Shown one piece after another: positions 27,397 through 36,452 of a DNA stretch of 64,000 nucleotides. The notes beneath the pieces are model-generated. The model did no database searches. It saw nothing but the letters and a program-made list of their open reading frames with translations, and was not told where the DNA came from. The number at the start of each line of letters is the position of its first letter. Positions within the stretch are counted from its first letter, which is position 1. Made by a program: the position numbers and the translations under genes. Origin of the DNA: Mollicutes bacterium Phil14 (GTDB taxonomy: Bacteria; Bacillota_I; Bacilli_A; ML615J-28; CAG-698); assembly GCA_001940985.1 (NCBI GenBank), contig MSHB01000021.1:84446-148445 (forward strand), in the 5' to 3' direction.

Positions 27397-27807
27397 TAAA
27401 CTTTTTTAAACTAAAAATTATGCATTTAGATGTGAAATGAATCATAAAGACAACTTGGATAAGACAGTGATTAGCCAAATATCAATGTGTTGAATTAGGT
27501 GCTAAAAATACTAATAATATTGTTGATTCATTATCTGAAATTTAAAATATTTTATAAAGATGCATTATGTTATAATAAAAAAGTAAACCAAATAAACTAT
27601 AATAGAGATATAAAGTGATAAAAGTAAATTTATCTCGTTAGTTACTTGGACAAAGTAATATATTATATACTGATATTATCAAAAAAGATTATATGCCAGA
27701 AATAGTTGTAAAAAAAAGATAAATTGTTTAAATATAAATATTATGTAATATTAAAAATGAGATATTTAACAATCTTCAAAAAATCTATACTATAAACTTT
27801 AACTGTC
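27397..27807 (+). other. Non-coding, decayed sequence
   Basis: About 410 bases. A short frame near 27472-27545 (LAKYQCVELGAKNTNN region) may be a remnant but I cannot assign it. No intact gene, RNA or repeat seen. Confidence 0.45.
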
Positions 27808-27836
27808 TTGAAAAATTCACTAGAATATGTTATAAT
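27808..27836 (+). promoter_or_regulatory. Promoter for the DUF3592-like gene
   Basis: TTGAAA (27808-27813), a 17-bp spacer, TATAAT (27831-27836) with TGT extension. Confidence 0.8.
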
Positions 27837-27903
27837 ACCAATAATTGAGTATTGTATTTTGATGATATTTAATTATTGCCGAAGGTAATAGGAGGTTAAT
27901 TCA

Positions 27904-28419
27904 ATGGAAAAGAAAAATTTTAAACGTGGAACTATGGTTGGAGGTATTGTTAGAATAGCAATTGCTTTAATTGCTGCAGTGATAGCTATTAAAGTAATAA
28001 GCTCAGGCATTAGCTCATATGATCCTGATGATAAATTTGGAACAGTGTTTATGTGCCTAATTGGTGGAATAATGATTATCGCATCAATAGCATTTATTGC
28101 TAATGGTATAAAAATGATTATAGATGGTAAAAAATCATTCGATGTTTCACGCAAAGGACATTCAGAAAATGGTATGATAGTTGATTTATCAGAAACTGAA
28201 GTAACAGAAAATAATAATGGATGTGTATCTAATTATACAATATATAATTTAAAGTTTGAATATACTGATGATTTTGGTAATTTATGTGAAAGTCAAGAAC
28301 AAATTAGTCAAAAAGTTTACGAAAAGTTACAAGAAAAGACCTTAGTTCCTATTCTTGTATATGGTGAACGTGCAATATTTGATAAAAAAAGATTTAATAG
28401 CGAAAATAATGTTGGCTAA
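27904..28419 (+). CDS. Small membrane protein, DUF3592-like
   Basis: 171 residues. Two hydrophobic helices (about 12-35 and 48-70) are followed by a soluble beta-rich region with NYTIYNLKFEYTDDFGN and a late LVPILVYGERAIFD. This layout (two helices, then a small beta domain ending in a V.VYG-type motif) resembles DUF3592-type proteins. Function unknown. AGGAGG lies upstream of ATG 27904. It sits alone, with its own promoter and terminator, in the remnant-rich zone, and has native base composition. Confidence 0.6.
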   Translation: MEKKNFKRGTMVGGIVRIAIALIAAVIAIKVISSGISSYDPDDKFGTVFMCLIGGIMIIASIAFIANGIKMIIDGKKSFDVSRKGHSENGMIVDLSETEVTENNNGCVSNYTIYNLKFEYTDDFGNLCESQEQISQKVYEKLQEKTLVPILVYGERAIFDKKRFNSENNVG

Positions 28420-28515
28420 ATATATTTATTTTAAAAAGCTATATTTCTTGATATTATAGTAATTTAATATAATAGATAATATACATTAAATGATGTATAT
28501 AAAACAAAAAAATAA

Positions 28516-28568
28516 AAAGGTTATTTTTACTAATCTATATAATTAGACTAGTTGAAAATGACCTTTTT
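28516..28568 (+). terminator. Intrinsic terminator
   Basis: AAAGGTTATTTT pairs with GAAAATGACCTTT (G-U pairs allowed), with inner CTAAT/ATTAG pairing, followed by a T run. Confidence 0.7.
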
Positions 28569-28669
28569 TATATTCGTAACACGTTCTTAATATTTTTATT
28601 AAAAAAATAAAATATAGTAAATATTAAAAATATTTAATAATTACTGTTTGTTTTATGATTCTTTATTAA

Positions 28670-28765
28670 TTAGAAAAAGTCTCTTTGAGCTCCTGTCAAA
28701 TTTATTGCTTCTATAGTAGTAAGCTTATGATTAAAATATTTTTGTAATATGATGTTTGAATTAGA
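28670..28765 (-). pseudogene. Possible recombinase C-terminal remnant
   Basis: On the minus strand a 31-codon frame ending at 28670 reads HKLTTIEAINLTGAQRDFF after a short lead. This is reminiscent of the C-terminal HTH of serine resolvases (TA.EA..L.G....TFYR). Too short to be sure. The rest of 28570-29086 (about 500 bases) holds nothing else I can identify except a TGTTATAAT extended -10 at 28937-28945. Confidence 0.3.
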
Positions 28766-29086
28766 TTATGTAATTACATTTGATATCTAAAATATAACAC
28801 GTTTTTTTTGGCGATTTTTATTTTGAGAATTGAAAACAAAAAGATAAAAAAATACAGTTGAAATCCTCTACTAGTGAAGCACATTTAAAAATATTAAGTT
28901 ATATAATTAAAGTCGTTAGACATAGTAATGTAATTGTGTTATAATAACTTCATATTTTAAATGAAAAGTAAATTAATATTTATAGTTATATTAATTATAT
29001 TTAAAATAATATTTTTTAAAAAGTAAAGATTTTATAATTAATGCGTAATGTTTTAGGAACTGAATTATAAAAGAAAGAGGTTTTTT

Positions 29087-29803
29087 ATGAGTATATGGAA
29101 TCCGTGGAGAGGATGTGAAAAATGTAGTGATGGTTGTATGTATTGTTACATACATAAGGGAGATTTAAAAAGATGAATTAATACGAATGATATTATTAAA
29201 ACAAAAGATTTTTATAAGCCAATAGAAAAAAAGAAAAACGGTGATTATAAAATGAAATCTGGTTTTGTTAATATGTGTTTTCAAAGTGATTTCTTGTTAG
29301 AAGAAGCAGATTATTGGCGCATGTAATGGTTTGATATGATTAAAACTAGAAGTGATTGTGATTTCTTTTTCTTAACTAAACGTATTGATAGATTTGAAAA
29401 ATGTATGCCTCTTGATATAGGTGATGGATATAACAATTTGATTGTTGGATGCACAGTTGAAAATCAAAAAAATATAGACTATAAATTACCTATATTTAAA
29501 CATCTTCCAATAAAACATAAATATATAATATTACAACCTTTATTAGAAGAAGTTAATATTGAAGATTATTTGGATGGAATAGAATTTGTAGTAGTTGGTG
29601 GAGAATCAGACAAAAATGCTAGAGTACTTAATTATGATTGGGTTTTATCTATAAGAGAGCAGTGTATTAAACATAATGTTGAATTCTCTTTTAGACAATG
29701 TGGAAGCCACTTTCTAAAGGATGGAAAAATGTATAACTTGCAAGTGAGAGATCTTTGTAAACAAGCGAGATTAGCTAATATAGATTACCATAAAAGATTG
29801 TAA
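29087..29803 (+). pseudogene. DUF5131 (phage Gp37/Gp68-like) protein, broken by two stops
   Basis: From ATG 29087 (AAGAAAGAGG upstream) one continuous frame runs to 29803 but is interrupted by TGA at 29174 and TAA at 29324. The start MSIWNPWRGCEKCSDGCMYC has the Cys pattern typical of DUF5131, a radical-SAM-like family common on phages and mobile elements. The rest (FFLTKRIDRF, VGCTVENQ, VVVGGESDKNARV, FRQCGSHF) also matches. Relatives usually have Gly at the first stop, so TGA-as-Trp decoding does not rescue it. The last 155 codons could still be translated from ATG 29336 but would lack the Cys cluster. Confidence 0.8.
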
Positions 29804-29876
29804 ATTAAGCTTTATTTTACTTAAAATATAGGAAATAATTGGTTATCTATTGTGTCACTTTAATTACTGTGAAGAG

Positions 29877-29905
29877 TTGACTTTTAAATAAAAATGCGTT
29901 AAAAT
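29877..29905 (+). promoter_or_regulatory. Promoter of the hypB operon
   Basis: TTGACT (29877-29882), a 17-bp spacer, TAAAAT (29900-29905): one of the best -35 boxes in the window. Confidence 0.8.
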
Positions 29906-29930
29906 AAGTAAAAAAATGAAAGGAGAAAAT

Positions 29931-30608
29931 ATGGACAACTTAAGGATAATAGAAGTAAAACGTAGTGTCTTTGAAGAAAATGACAAGGACGCTGAAAGAT
30001 TGCGTAAAGAACTGAAAGAAAGAGGAATTTTTCTTTTAAACCTTATGTCTTCTCCAGGTAGTGGTAAGACTACGACACTTATAAAAACCATAAATTTACT
30101 AAAAGATAAATTAAATATAGCGGTAATGGAGGCTGATATAGATTCAGATACTGATGCAAAAAAAATTTTAGAAGGTACTGGAGTTCAGACAATACAGATA
30201 CATACGGGAGGTATGTGTCACTTAGATGCCGATATGACAAGACAAGGTATACGCTCATTGGATTTGGAAAAAGTAGATCTTGTAATTTTGGAAAATGTTG
30301 GGAATTTGGTATGCCCTGCGGAATTTGATACAGGAGCTAGTAAAAACTGTATGATTTTATCTGTTCCTGAAGGTGATGACAAACCATTAAAATATCCACT
30401 AATGTTTTCTATTTGTGATTTGGTTCTTATAAATAAGACAGATGTTGCGCCGTATTTTGATTTTGATTTTGATAAATGTGAACAATATATAAAAATGCGC
30501 AATAAAAATGCAAAGATATTGTCTATATGTGCCAAAACTGGCGAGGGAATAGATGAATTTGCTATGTGGTTAAAAGAACAAGTCGATATACAAAAAGGAG
30601 GGAAATAA
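29931..30608 (+). CDS. hypB: Hydrogenase/urease nickel incorporation GTPase HypB
   Basis: 225 residues. A SIMIBI-class GTPase that delivers nickel to apo-enzymes together with HypA. Motifs: LMSSPGSGKTTTLI (Walker A, near 38), EADIDSDTDA (switch I), HTGGMCHLDADM with the conserved Cys and His of the GTPase metal site, ENVGNLVCPAEFDTG (conserved HypB block), and LINKTDV (guanine-specifying NKxD). The N-terminal nickel-storing CxxCGC or His-rich stretch is absent, so it is a minimal HypB. ATG 29931 is preferred over ATG 29916 because AAGGAG lies between them. First gene of a three-gene operon; two bases precede the next gene. Confidence 0.95.
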   Translation: MDNLRIIEVKRSVFEENDKDAERLRKELKERGIFLLNLMSSPGSGKTTTLIKTINLLKDKLNIAVMEADIDSDTDAKKILEGTGVQTIQIHTGGMCHLDADMTRQGIRSLDLEKVDLVILENVGNLVCPAEFDTGASKNCMILSVPEGDDKPLKYPLMFSICDLVLINKTDVAPYFDFDFDKCEQYIKMRNKNAKILSICAKTGEGIDEFAMWLKEQVDIQKGGK

Positions 30609-30609
30609 T

Positions 30610-33456
30610 ATGCCTGAAATGAGTACAAAATATATTCCTGCACACTATGGAGATAAAGAGCCAAATAAGAAGCTTTTGAAATTTGTACGTAAGGTTACTG
30701 ACAGAATTCCCGCAAAACTACATGGAGTAAAGACTACTGATCCTGAATATTGGGGATTTGCATGTATTTTTGAAGATGAAATGACGCAAAGCGAGAGAGA
30801 TCAATCTCTTGACTTGCTTTTAAAAATGAAAGTGAGAAAGCATTATCCATACGAACAACTAAAAAAAATGTATGATGGTGATAATTTTGATGAAATTATA
30901 GACAAACTTGCAATTTTGGGTATGTTAGAGTATGACTATGGTGATAAATATACAAAGGATGGACCTATAAAAGGAACAACATACAATAAAGAAGACAGAA
31001 ATTATTGGGTGCCACTTTTTGTTCCAGGTTCTGCTGAGTATACTAACATGAATACAGCTCTTATGGACAGGCATCCTGAACTTGCTGCTTTTTTCGAACG
31101 TATGACTTTTTTACCACTAGAAAAAATAACACCAATGGTGCCAGCTGGTGGTTCTGGTGTAGGAATGCACGTAATACCAGTAGAAAAAGCAATATCAATG
31201 GAAAATACAACAATGGATATAGAACACATATCTTATTGGTTAAAGAGATATGAGGGACATATAGGAGCATCTATTTGTTCTTGTAGGTATGGTAGAAAGA
31301 AACTTGATGAAGGATGTGCTGATGACTACGAAGGCTGGTGCATAGGCGTAGGTGATATGGCTGATTACTGCAGAGAAACTGGCAGAGGATATGATGTTAC
31401 TTATGAACAAGCTATGGAAATATTAAAAAGAGCAGAGGACAATGGTTTTGTTCACCAAATAACAAATATAGATGGTGAAAACAAAATATTTGCTATATGC
31501 AATTGTAATGCAAAAATATGTAATGCTTTGCGTACAAGTCAACTTTTTAATACTCCTAATATGTCGGCTTCTGCTTACAGAGCTCACGTAGAAAAGGAAA
31601 AATGTGTAGCTTGTGGAAGATGTGTAGAGACATGTCCTGCTGGAGCCTTAAAGTTAGGTCAAAAGTTATGTAGAGCTGACGGAAGTGAAGTAAAATATCC
31701 TCATTATCCTCTTCCAGACAACATACGTTGGGGAAAACATATGTGGGATGAAGATTATAGAGACAAGAATAGAATTAATACACATGAATCAGGAACATCA
31801 CCTTGTAAATCTGCCTGTCCAGCACACATAGCTGTACAAGGATATTTAAAGATGGCAAGTCAAGGCAAATATAGAGAGGCTTTAGCCCTTATAAAGAGGG
31901 AAAATCCTTTTCCTGCAGTATGTGGTAGAATTTGTAATCGTCGTTGTGAAACGGCTTGTACACGAGGCACAATTGACGAAGCGGTATCAATAGATGCAGT
32001 TAAAAAATTTATAGCTGAACAAGATTTAAATTCTAAAAACAGATACGTGCCAGAAATAGTGGTTGCCTCTAATAGAGGTCGTTGGAAAGAAAAAATAGCC
32101 ATTATAGGAGCAGGTCCTGCGGGACTTTCATGTGCTTTTTATTTGGCGCAAATGGGTTATTATCCAACAGTGTTTGAAAAGAACGAAAAGCCAGGCGGAA
32201 TGCTTATGTATGGTATACCATCTTACAAGTTAGAAAAGGACGTAATCGAAGCAGAAATCGATATAATGAAAGAGATGGGCGTAGAGATTAAAACTGGTAT
32301 AGAGGTAGGAAAAGATGTCACGTTGCAAGAACTTCGCGAGCAAGGATACAAAGCTTTTTATATAGCTATTGGTTGTCAAAACGGTAAGTTTTTAAATATA
32401 AAGGGTGAAAAGAGCGAAGGAGTAACCACTGCGGTAGACTTTTTAAGAATTGCCAACACTGGTAATGAAAAAGTTGACGGAAAAGTCGTAGTAGTAGGTG
32501 GTGGAAATGTGGCAATAGATTCAGCAAGAGTAAGCATAAGAAGTGGAGCTGAAAAAGTTACAATGGTATGCTTAGAAAGCGAAGACATTATGCCAGCGAG
32601 TAAAGCTGAGATAGCCGAAGCTAGAGAAGATGGTGTACAAATACAATGTTGTTGGGGTCCAAAAGAAATTTTGGAGAAAAACGGCAAGGTAACAGGTATA
32701 GTATTTAAAAAGTGTACTCGAGTTTACGATGAAAATCATAATTTTTCTCCTCTTTATGATGAAGAAGAAACAATGACATTAAACGCTGATAAGATAATTT
32801 ATGCTACTGGTCAAGCCATAAATTGGGGTGACTTATTAAATGGTAGCAATGTAAAATTAGGTAGAGGCAATGGACCTATAGCTGATGGACTTACTTATCA
32901 AACTGATGAAGATGACATTTTTGTAGGAGGAGATGTATTGACTGGACCGAAATTTGCTATTGATGCAATTGCACAAGGACATGAAGGAGCAGAAAGTTTG
33001 CATCGCTTTGTGCAACATGGTCATATGACAATAGGACGAGATCCTAAGCGATTTGTTCCATTTGATACGGAAGACATTTTGGTAGCAAGATATGATAATT
33101 CTCCTCGACAACAGACAGCTGATGGTAAGGAAAAGACTTTCAAAGATCTTCACGGCACACTTACACAAGAACAAGTACAAAAAGAGACTGCTAGGTGTTT
33201 AGGATGTGGTATGGTTATTGTAGACACAAACAAATGCATAGGTTGTGGTTTATGTACAACTAGGTGTGGATTTGATGCTATAACATTACATAGAGATTGT
33301 CCTAGCGCAAGTAATATGGTAGTAGCCGAAAAGAAGATGGGAAAAATTTTACCTTACATGGTAAAAAGAGCAACAAAAATTGTTTTTTCTAAGAAGAGTA
33401 AAGAAGATAAAGAGTTTGTTAAAAAACGTAAAGAGGAATATGAAAGGGGTAAATAA
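30610..33456 (+). CDS. Multidomain FAD/NAD(P) and iron-sulfur oxidoreductase (GltD-like)
   Basis: 948 residues. An N-terminal region (1-320) with a possible winged-helix segment and a Cys-rich part (CSCRYGRKK near 223, later CNCNAKIC) leads to a ferredoxin motif CVACGRCVETCPAGA (about 331). Then comes a GltD-type domain: CKSACPAHIAVQGYL (about 400), CGRICNRRCETAC (about 437), FAD motif IIGAGPAGLS (about 496), NAD(P) motif VVVGGGNVAIDSA (about 626) and FVGGDVLTGP. The C-terminus has CLGCG and a second ferredoxin motif CIGCGLCTTRC. It probably moves electrons between NAD(P)H, FAD and several [4Fe-4S] clusters. Partner and substrate are unknown. It sits between hypB and hypA, suggesting a link to a nickel enzyme. 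It ends overlapping hypA by one base. Confidence 0.85.
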   Translation: MPEMSTKYIPAHYGDKEPNKKLLKFVRKVTDRIPAKLHGVKTTDPEYWGFACIFEDEMTQSERDQSLDLLLKMKVRKHYPYEQLKKMYDGDNFDEIIDKLAILGMLEYDYGDKYTKDGPIKGTTYNKEDRNYWVPLFVPGSAEYTNMNTALMDRHPELAAFFERMTFLPLEKITPMVPAGGSGVGMHVIPVEKAISMENTTMDIEHISYWLKRYEGHIGASICSCRYGRKKLDEGCADDYEGWCIGVGDMADYCRETGRGYDVTYEQAMEILKRAEDNGFVHQITNIDGENKIFAICNCNAKICNALRTSQLFNTPNMSASAYRAHVEKEKCVACGRCVETCPAGALKLGQKLCRADGSEVKYPHYPLPDNIRWGKHMWDEDYRDKNRINTHESGTSPCKSACPAHIAVQGYLKMASQGKYREALALIKRENPFPAVCGRICNRRCETACTRGTIDEAVSIDAVKKFIAEQDLNSKNRYVPEIVVASNRGRWKEKIAIIGAGPAGLSCAFYLAQMGYYPTVFEKNEKPGGMLMYGIPSYKLEKDVIEAEIDIMKEMGVEIKTGIEVGKDVTLQELREQGYKAFYIAIGCQNGKFLNIKGEKSEGVTTAVDFLRIANTGNEKVDGKVVVVGGGNVAIDSARVSIRSGAEKVTMVCLESEDIMPASKAEIAEAREDGVQIQCCWGPKEILEKNGKVTGIVFKKCTRVYDENHNFSPLYDEEETMTLNADKIIYATGQAINWGDLLNGSNVKLGRGNGPIADGLTYQTDEDDIFVGGDVLTGPKFAIDAIAQGHEGAESLHRFVQHGHMTIGRDPKRFVPFDTEDILVARYDNSPRQQTADGKEKTFKDLHGTLTQEQVQKETARCLGCGMVIVDTNKCIGCGLCTTRCGFDAITLHRDCPSASNMVVAEKKMGKILPYMVKRATKIVFSKKSKEDKEFVKKRKEEYERGK

Positions 33457-33803
33457 TGCACGAGTTGGGAGTTGTTTTTCACTGCATAAAGGAAATCAAT
33501 CAGATTGCACTTGAAAACAAGGTGAAAAAAATAGCATCTGTTACTATAGAATTAGGCGAAGTATCTACTGTAATACCAGATTTATTTGAAGATTGCTGGA
33601 ATTGGGCAGTGAAAAAAGAAGACATATTGCATAATGCGAAAATAGTAATAGAGAAAATAAAAGCGATAACTCATTGCGAGCAATGTGGAGAGAATTACGA
33701 TACAGTGATAAACGGAAAAACTTGCCCTAAATGTGGTAGTTTAAACACATATTTGCTTACTGGTAATGAAATTATAATAAAACAAATAGAGGTAAAAGAA
33801 TAA
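33456..33803 (+). CDS. hypA: Hydrogenase/urease nickel chaperone HypA
   Basis: 115 residues, the usual HypA length. The N-terminal MHE provides the nickel ligand His2. ELGEVSTVIPDLFEDCW matches the conserved core. A zinc finger (CEQCGENY, then CPKCGSLN) lies near residues 74-95. It hands nickel to HypB. The start is fixed by overlap TAATG with the oxidoreductase gene (shared base 33456). Other maturation genes (hypCDEF) and any hydrogenase or urease structural gene are not in this window. Confidence 0.95.
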   Translation: MHELGVVFHCIKEINQIALENKVKKIASVTIELGEVSTVIPDLFEDCWNWAVKKEDILHNAKIVIEKIKAITHCEQCGENYDTVINGKTCPKCGSLNTYLLTGNEIIIKQIEVKE

Positions 33804-33987
33804 AATACCACTATATTTACTGGTAGGATATAAATTTATCGTTATTTATTTCTAAGCATTAATAAAGCCAATTGTAAACAAAAACACAATCAACTTTTTA
33901 TAAATATGGTTAAGAAAAATAATTGGTTTTAAGTAATGGTAAATGAAAGTATATTTAACAAATTCCAAAGAAATGAAATTTACAAAT

Positions 33988-34030
33988 AAAATAGCGTAAC
34001 TATCGTTTGCGATAACTACGCTATTTTTTA
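33988..34030. terminator. Bidirectional terminator between convergent genes
   Basis: AATAGCGTA (33990-33998) pairs with TACGCTATT (34017-34025), inner TATCG/CGATA, loop TTTG; T run on the plus side, A-rich on the left so it can also work on the minus strand. Bases 33804-33987 hold nothing else I can identify. Confidence 0.85.
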
Positions 34031-34090
34031 TTCTATAGAAAAATTTTTATCTTTTAACCTTTTTAGTAAATGTTTTTAAGATCAATGTTA

Positions 34091-35500
34091 TTAACTTTCA
34101 ATTGTAACTGTTACCATTAGTAAGTCACTACGTGTCAATATTTTAAACTTGTATTTAACATTATTACTTATATTAGCATTATCTAGATATGTATAATAAT
34201 TAGAAGTAAAGTCATTTAAAATATTGCTGTTTTTAAAAACTAATGCAAATGCTTTTTTGTTATTATTAATCATATTTTTTACGCCTTCAGTAATTACATC
34301 ATTTATTTCTTTTGTAGAAGTAATATATTCATTTGATTTTTGTGGGTACCAGTTGCTTAAGTCTGTGCATTCAGGTATTCCCATTTTTTTATATGCATCA
34401 AGTACGATATGTGACTTTTTAAGGAGTTCATCATTAATATTAAAATAATAATGTGAGGTTAATAAATCTGTACTAAGGCCATTATCCCAAGTTAAATCAA
34501 CATAAGAATATACATTATCTATTTTAACTATATTCCAACTATGCATACCATTAGCATTTCCAACCACACATAAGCAATCTATGTCTAATGTCCACATACA
34601 CCACATAAAGCTTTTACATAAACCTTCGCATCGAGCTGCTTTTTTATTGAAAACACCATATGGGCAATTTGAAAATTCACTATCAGCATCATAAACTACA
34701 GATTCAACTATATAATCATGAACGTATAATTCTTTTTCATAATCAGATTTATGCATTAGTTTTTCTTTGAAATTAAATAAAATTTCTCCTATTTCTAATA
34801 AAGCTGTTTGATATTGAATTTTTGTCATCTGATAGCTAGGTTTTAGCAAAGTGATACATTGTTTTCCATCTAAAACGACATAGTTCCAATTCCATTCCCC
34901 ATTGATTTGCATTAGTTCAGGACATTCGTAATCAATTAGCCACATATAAATATTTTTAAAATCATCTACAGTAACAATTTCTTTTGAAGTGTTAAAAGTA
35001 ATGCTTTCTTCAAAATTCATTATTGAGTCATAAATTTTTTTAAATATTTGTTGTTGTTCATCGGTTAATTTTGAAATAAAGTATCGGTTTTTAAGGCTAA
35101 TAGTTGTACCTTTCCCACAATATTTACAATTATGTAATACTTTGTGCCATTTTCCTGGGCATGTAGTTCTTGAACATTCAATAGTATGATCGCCAACTTT
35201 AGGTAAAACTTTTGTTTCAAGGTAGTTACAACGCAGGCACTTATACTTTTCATATCCATCTTCAAAGCAACATGGTTTTGACTCGGTTAAGATTAAATCA
35301 TGTCCGAGTGCAGGTATTTTCTTAAAAGTGGTATATTTACATTTTTTACATTTTTCATAAGCTTGATGTCCATCTGTAGTACAAGTTGGCTTTACTTCAT
35401 CAAAAGTTTCCAATTCATGAACATGATGACTATTATTACAACCATATGCCAAAAATATTAATCCAATAAGAGCAATTAATAAGTATATTTTCTTTTTCAT
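34091..35500 (-). CDS. Lipoprotein with CxxC repeats and transglutaminase-like domain
   Basis: 469 residues. The signal peptide ends in a lipobox (LAYGC), so it is exported and lipid-anchored. Residues about 30-130 hold Cys-rich repeats of the type PTCTTDGH..YEKCKKCKYT..PALGHD, zinc-ribbon-like units common on surface proteins of gut Bacillota. A transglutaminase/protease-like fold follows (about 250-380), with ARCEGLCKSF (Cys), NANGMHSWNIVKI (His) and YVDLTWD (Asp) forming the triad. It could crosslink, hydrolyse or only bind peptides. The gene is divergent from a second transglutaminase-fold gene at 35620. GGAGGA precedes its ATG. Confidence 0.82.
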   Translation of the reverse strand: MKKKIYLLIALIGLIFLAYGCNNSHHVHELETFDEVKPTCTTDGHQAYEKCKKCKYTTFKKIPALGHDLILTESKPCCFEDGYEKYKCLRCNYLETKVLPKVGDHTIECSRTTCPGKWHKVLHNCKYCGKGTTISLKNRYFISKLTDEQQQIFKKIYDSIMNFEESITFNTSKEIVTVDDFKNIYMWLIDYECPELMQINGEWNWNYVVLDGKQCITLLKPSYQMTKIQYQTALLEIGEILFNFKEKLMHKSDYEKELYVHDYIVESVVYDADSEFSNCPYGVFNKKAARCEGLCKSFMWCMWTLDIDCLCVVGNANGMHSWNIVKIDNVYSYVDLTWDNGLSTDLLTSHYYFNINDELLKKSHIVLDAYKKMGIPECTDLSNWYPQKSNEYITSTKEINDVITEGVKNMINNNKKAFALVFKNSNILNDFTSNYYTYLDNANISNNVKYKFKILTRSDLLMVTVTIES

Positions 35501-35523
35501 AAGTCCTCCAATAATATATAATT

Positions 35524-35552
35524 ATTTTACGCTTTAAGTTCCAAAAAATCAA
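35524..35552 (-). promoter_or_regulatory. Promoter for the minus-strand lipoprotein gene
   Basis: On the minus strand TTGATT (35547-35552), a 17-bp spacer and TAAAAT (35524-35529). Confidence 0.65.
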
Positions 35553-35568
35553 TATGTATATAAAATAG

Positions 35569-35597
35569 TTGTAAAATCGCCTAAAAAATGATATAGT
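35569..35597 (+). promoter_or_regulatory. Promoter for the plus-strand transglutaminase-like gene
   Basis: TTGTAA (35569-35574), a 17-bp spacer, TATAGT (35592-35597) with TGA extension. Back to back with the minus-strand promoter, 17 bp apart. Confidence 0.7.
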
Positions 35598-35619
35598 ATA
35601 GTTATATTTAGAGGTTATA

Positions 35620-36438
35620 ATGATAAGAGTTAGAATAAAAGAAAAAGAAATAGCATTTTCAATTTGGCCAATAGTTATAGTTTTAATAGTTTTGTTTTTA
35701 ATATTTTATAAAGGTGGAGCAATTTCATATAATGAATTATATGATGAAGTAATAAATAGTATTGAAAGTGGTGAGACTGATGTTGATATATCAAGACATG
35801 CAACTGACAGTACTATTAAGAAAGTTGGCTATCGCATAATTAATGGAAGTCCTGAATACTTTCATATTGTTAATAGTTATTCATATTCATCTAATGATAA
35901 AAACTCTTGGACTTTTTCTTTTTCATATAATAGTTACGCTGATAATTATGAAAAGAATTTAGTTCGTTATAGAGAAATGGTGAAAGAAATAGCTTCACAA
36001 GTTGATGAAACTTATACTGATTATGAAAAAGCATTATGGCTGCATGATTATATGATTGATAATTTTAGTTATGATTATAATTATTCAAGTTATAGTTCAC
36101 TTTCAATGTTAGATAATAAAAAAGGTATTTGTTCATCATATGCTTTGTTATATAAAGATCTTTTAGAAGAAGTAGGAATAAAAAATGAAATTGTGATTGG
36201 AAAAACTGAAGGCGGATATGGGCCTACATATAAGTTGGGTCTACATTGTTGGAACATAGTTAAAATTGGAAGATTTTGGTATCATATTGATACAACGTGG
36301 GATGATACTTTAGAAGGAAGATATACTTATTTTATGGTTAGCGATTCTTATATGAAAAAACATTATCACTATTCTTGGTTCTGCGTTGACGGAAAAAAAC
36401 ATTATTGTTGGTTTAATAAAAATGACAATTTGGATTAA
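35620..36438 (+). CDS. Membrane-anchored transglutaminase-like protein
   Basis: 272 residues. One N-terminal transmembrane helix (about 13-31, WPIVIVLIVLFLIFY) anchors an extracellular domain. YEKALWLHDYMIDNFSYDY leads to the catalytic KGICSSYALLYKDLL (Cys near 172), then LHCWNIVKIGRFWYHIDTTWDD with the His and Asp. The triad of the transglutaminase-like cysteine protease superfamily is complete. It shares the fold and motif layout, but little else, with the divergent lipoprotein at 34091-35500. GAGG precedes ATG 35620. Role in wall or surface peptide processing is inferred. Confidence 0.85.
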   Translation: MIRVRIKEKEIAFSIWPIVIVLIVLFLIFYKGGAISYNELYDEVINSIESGETDVDISRHATDSTIKKVGYRIINGSPEYFHIVNSYSYSSNDKNSWTFSFSYNSYADNYEKNLVRYREMVKEIASQVDETYTDYEKALWLHDYMIDNFSYDYNYSSYSSLSMLDNKKGICSSYALLYKDLLEEVGIKNEIVIGKTEGGYGPTYKLGLHCWNIVKIGRFWYHIDTTWDDTLEGRYTYFMVSDSYMKKHYHYSWFCVDGKKHYCWFNKNDNLD

Positions 36439-36452
36439 TAAATTAAGCGTTT

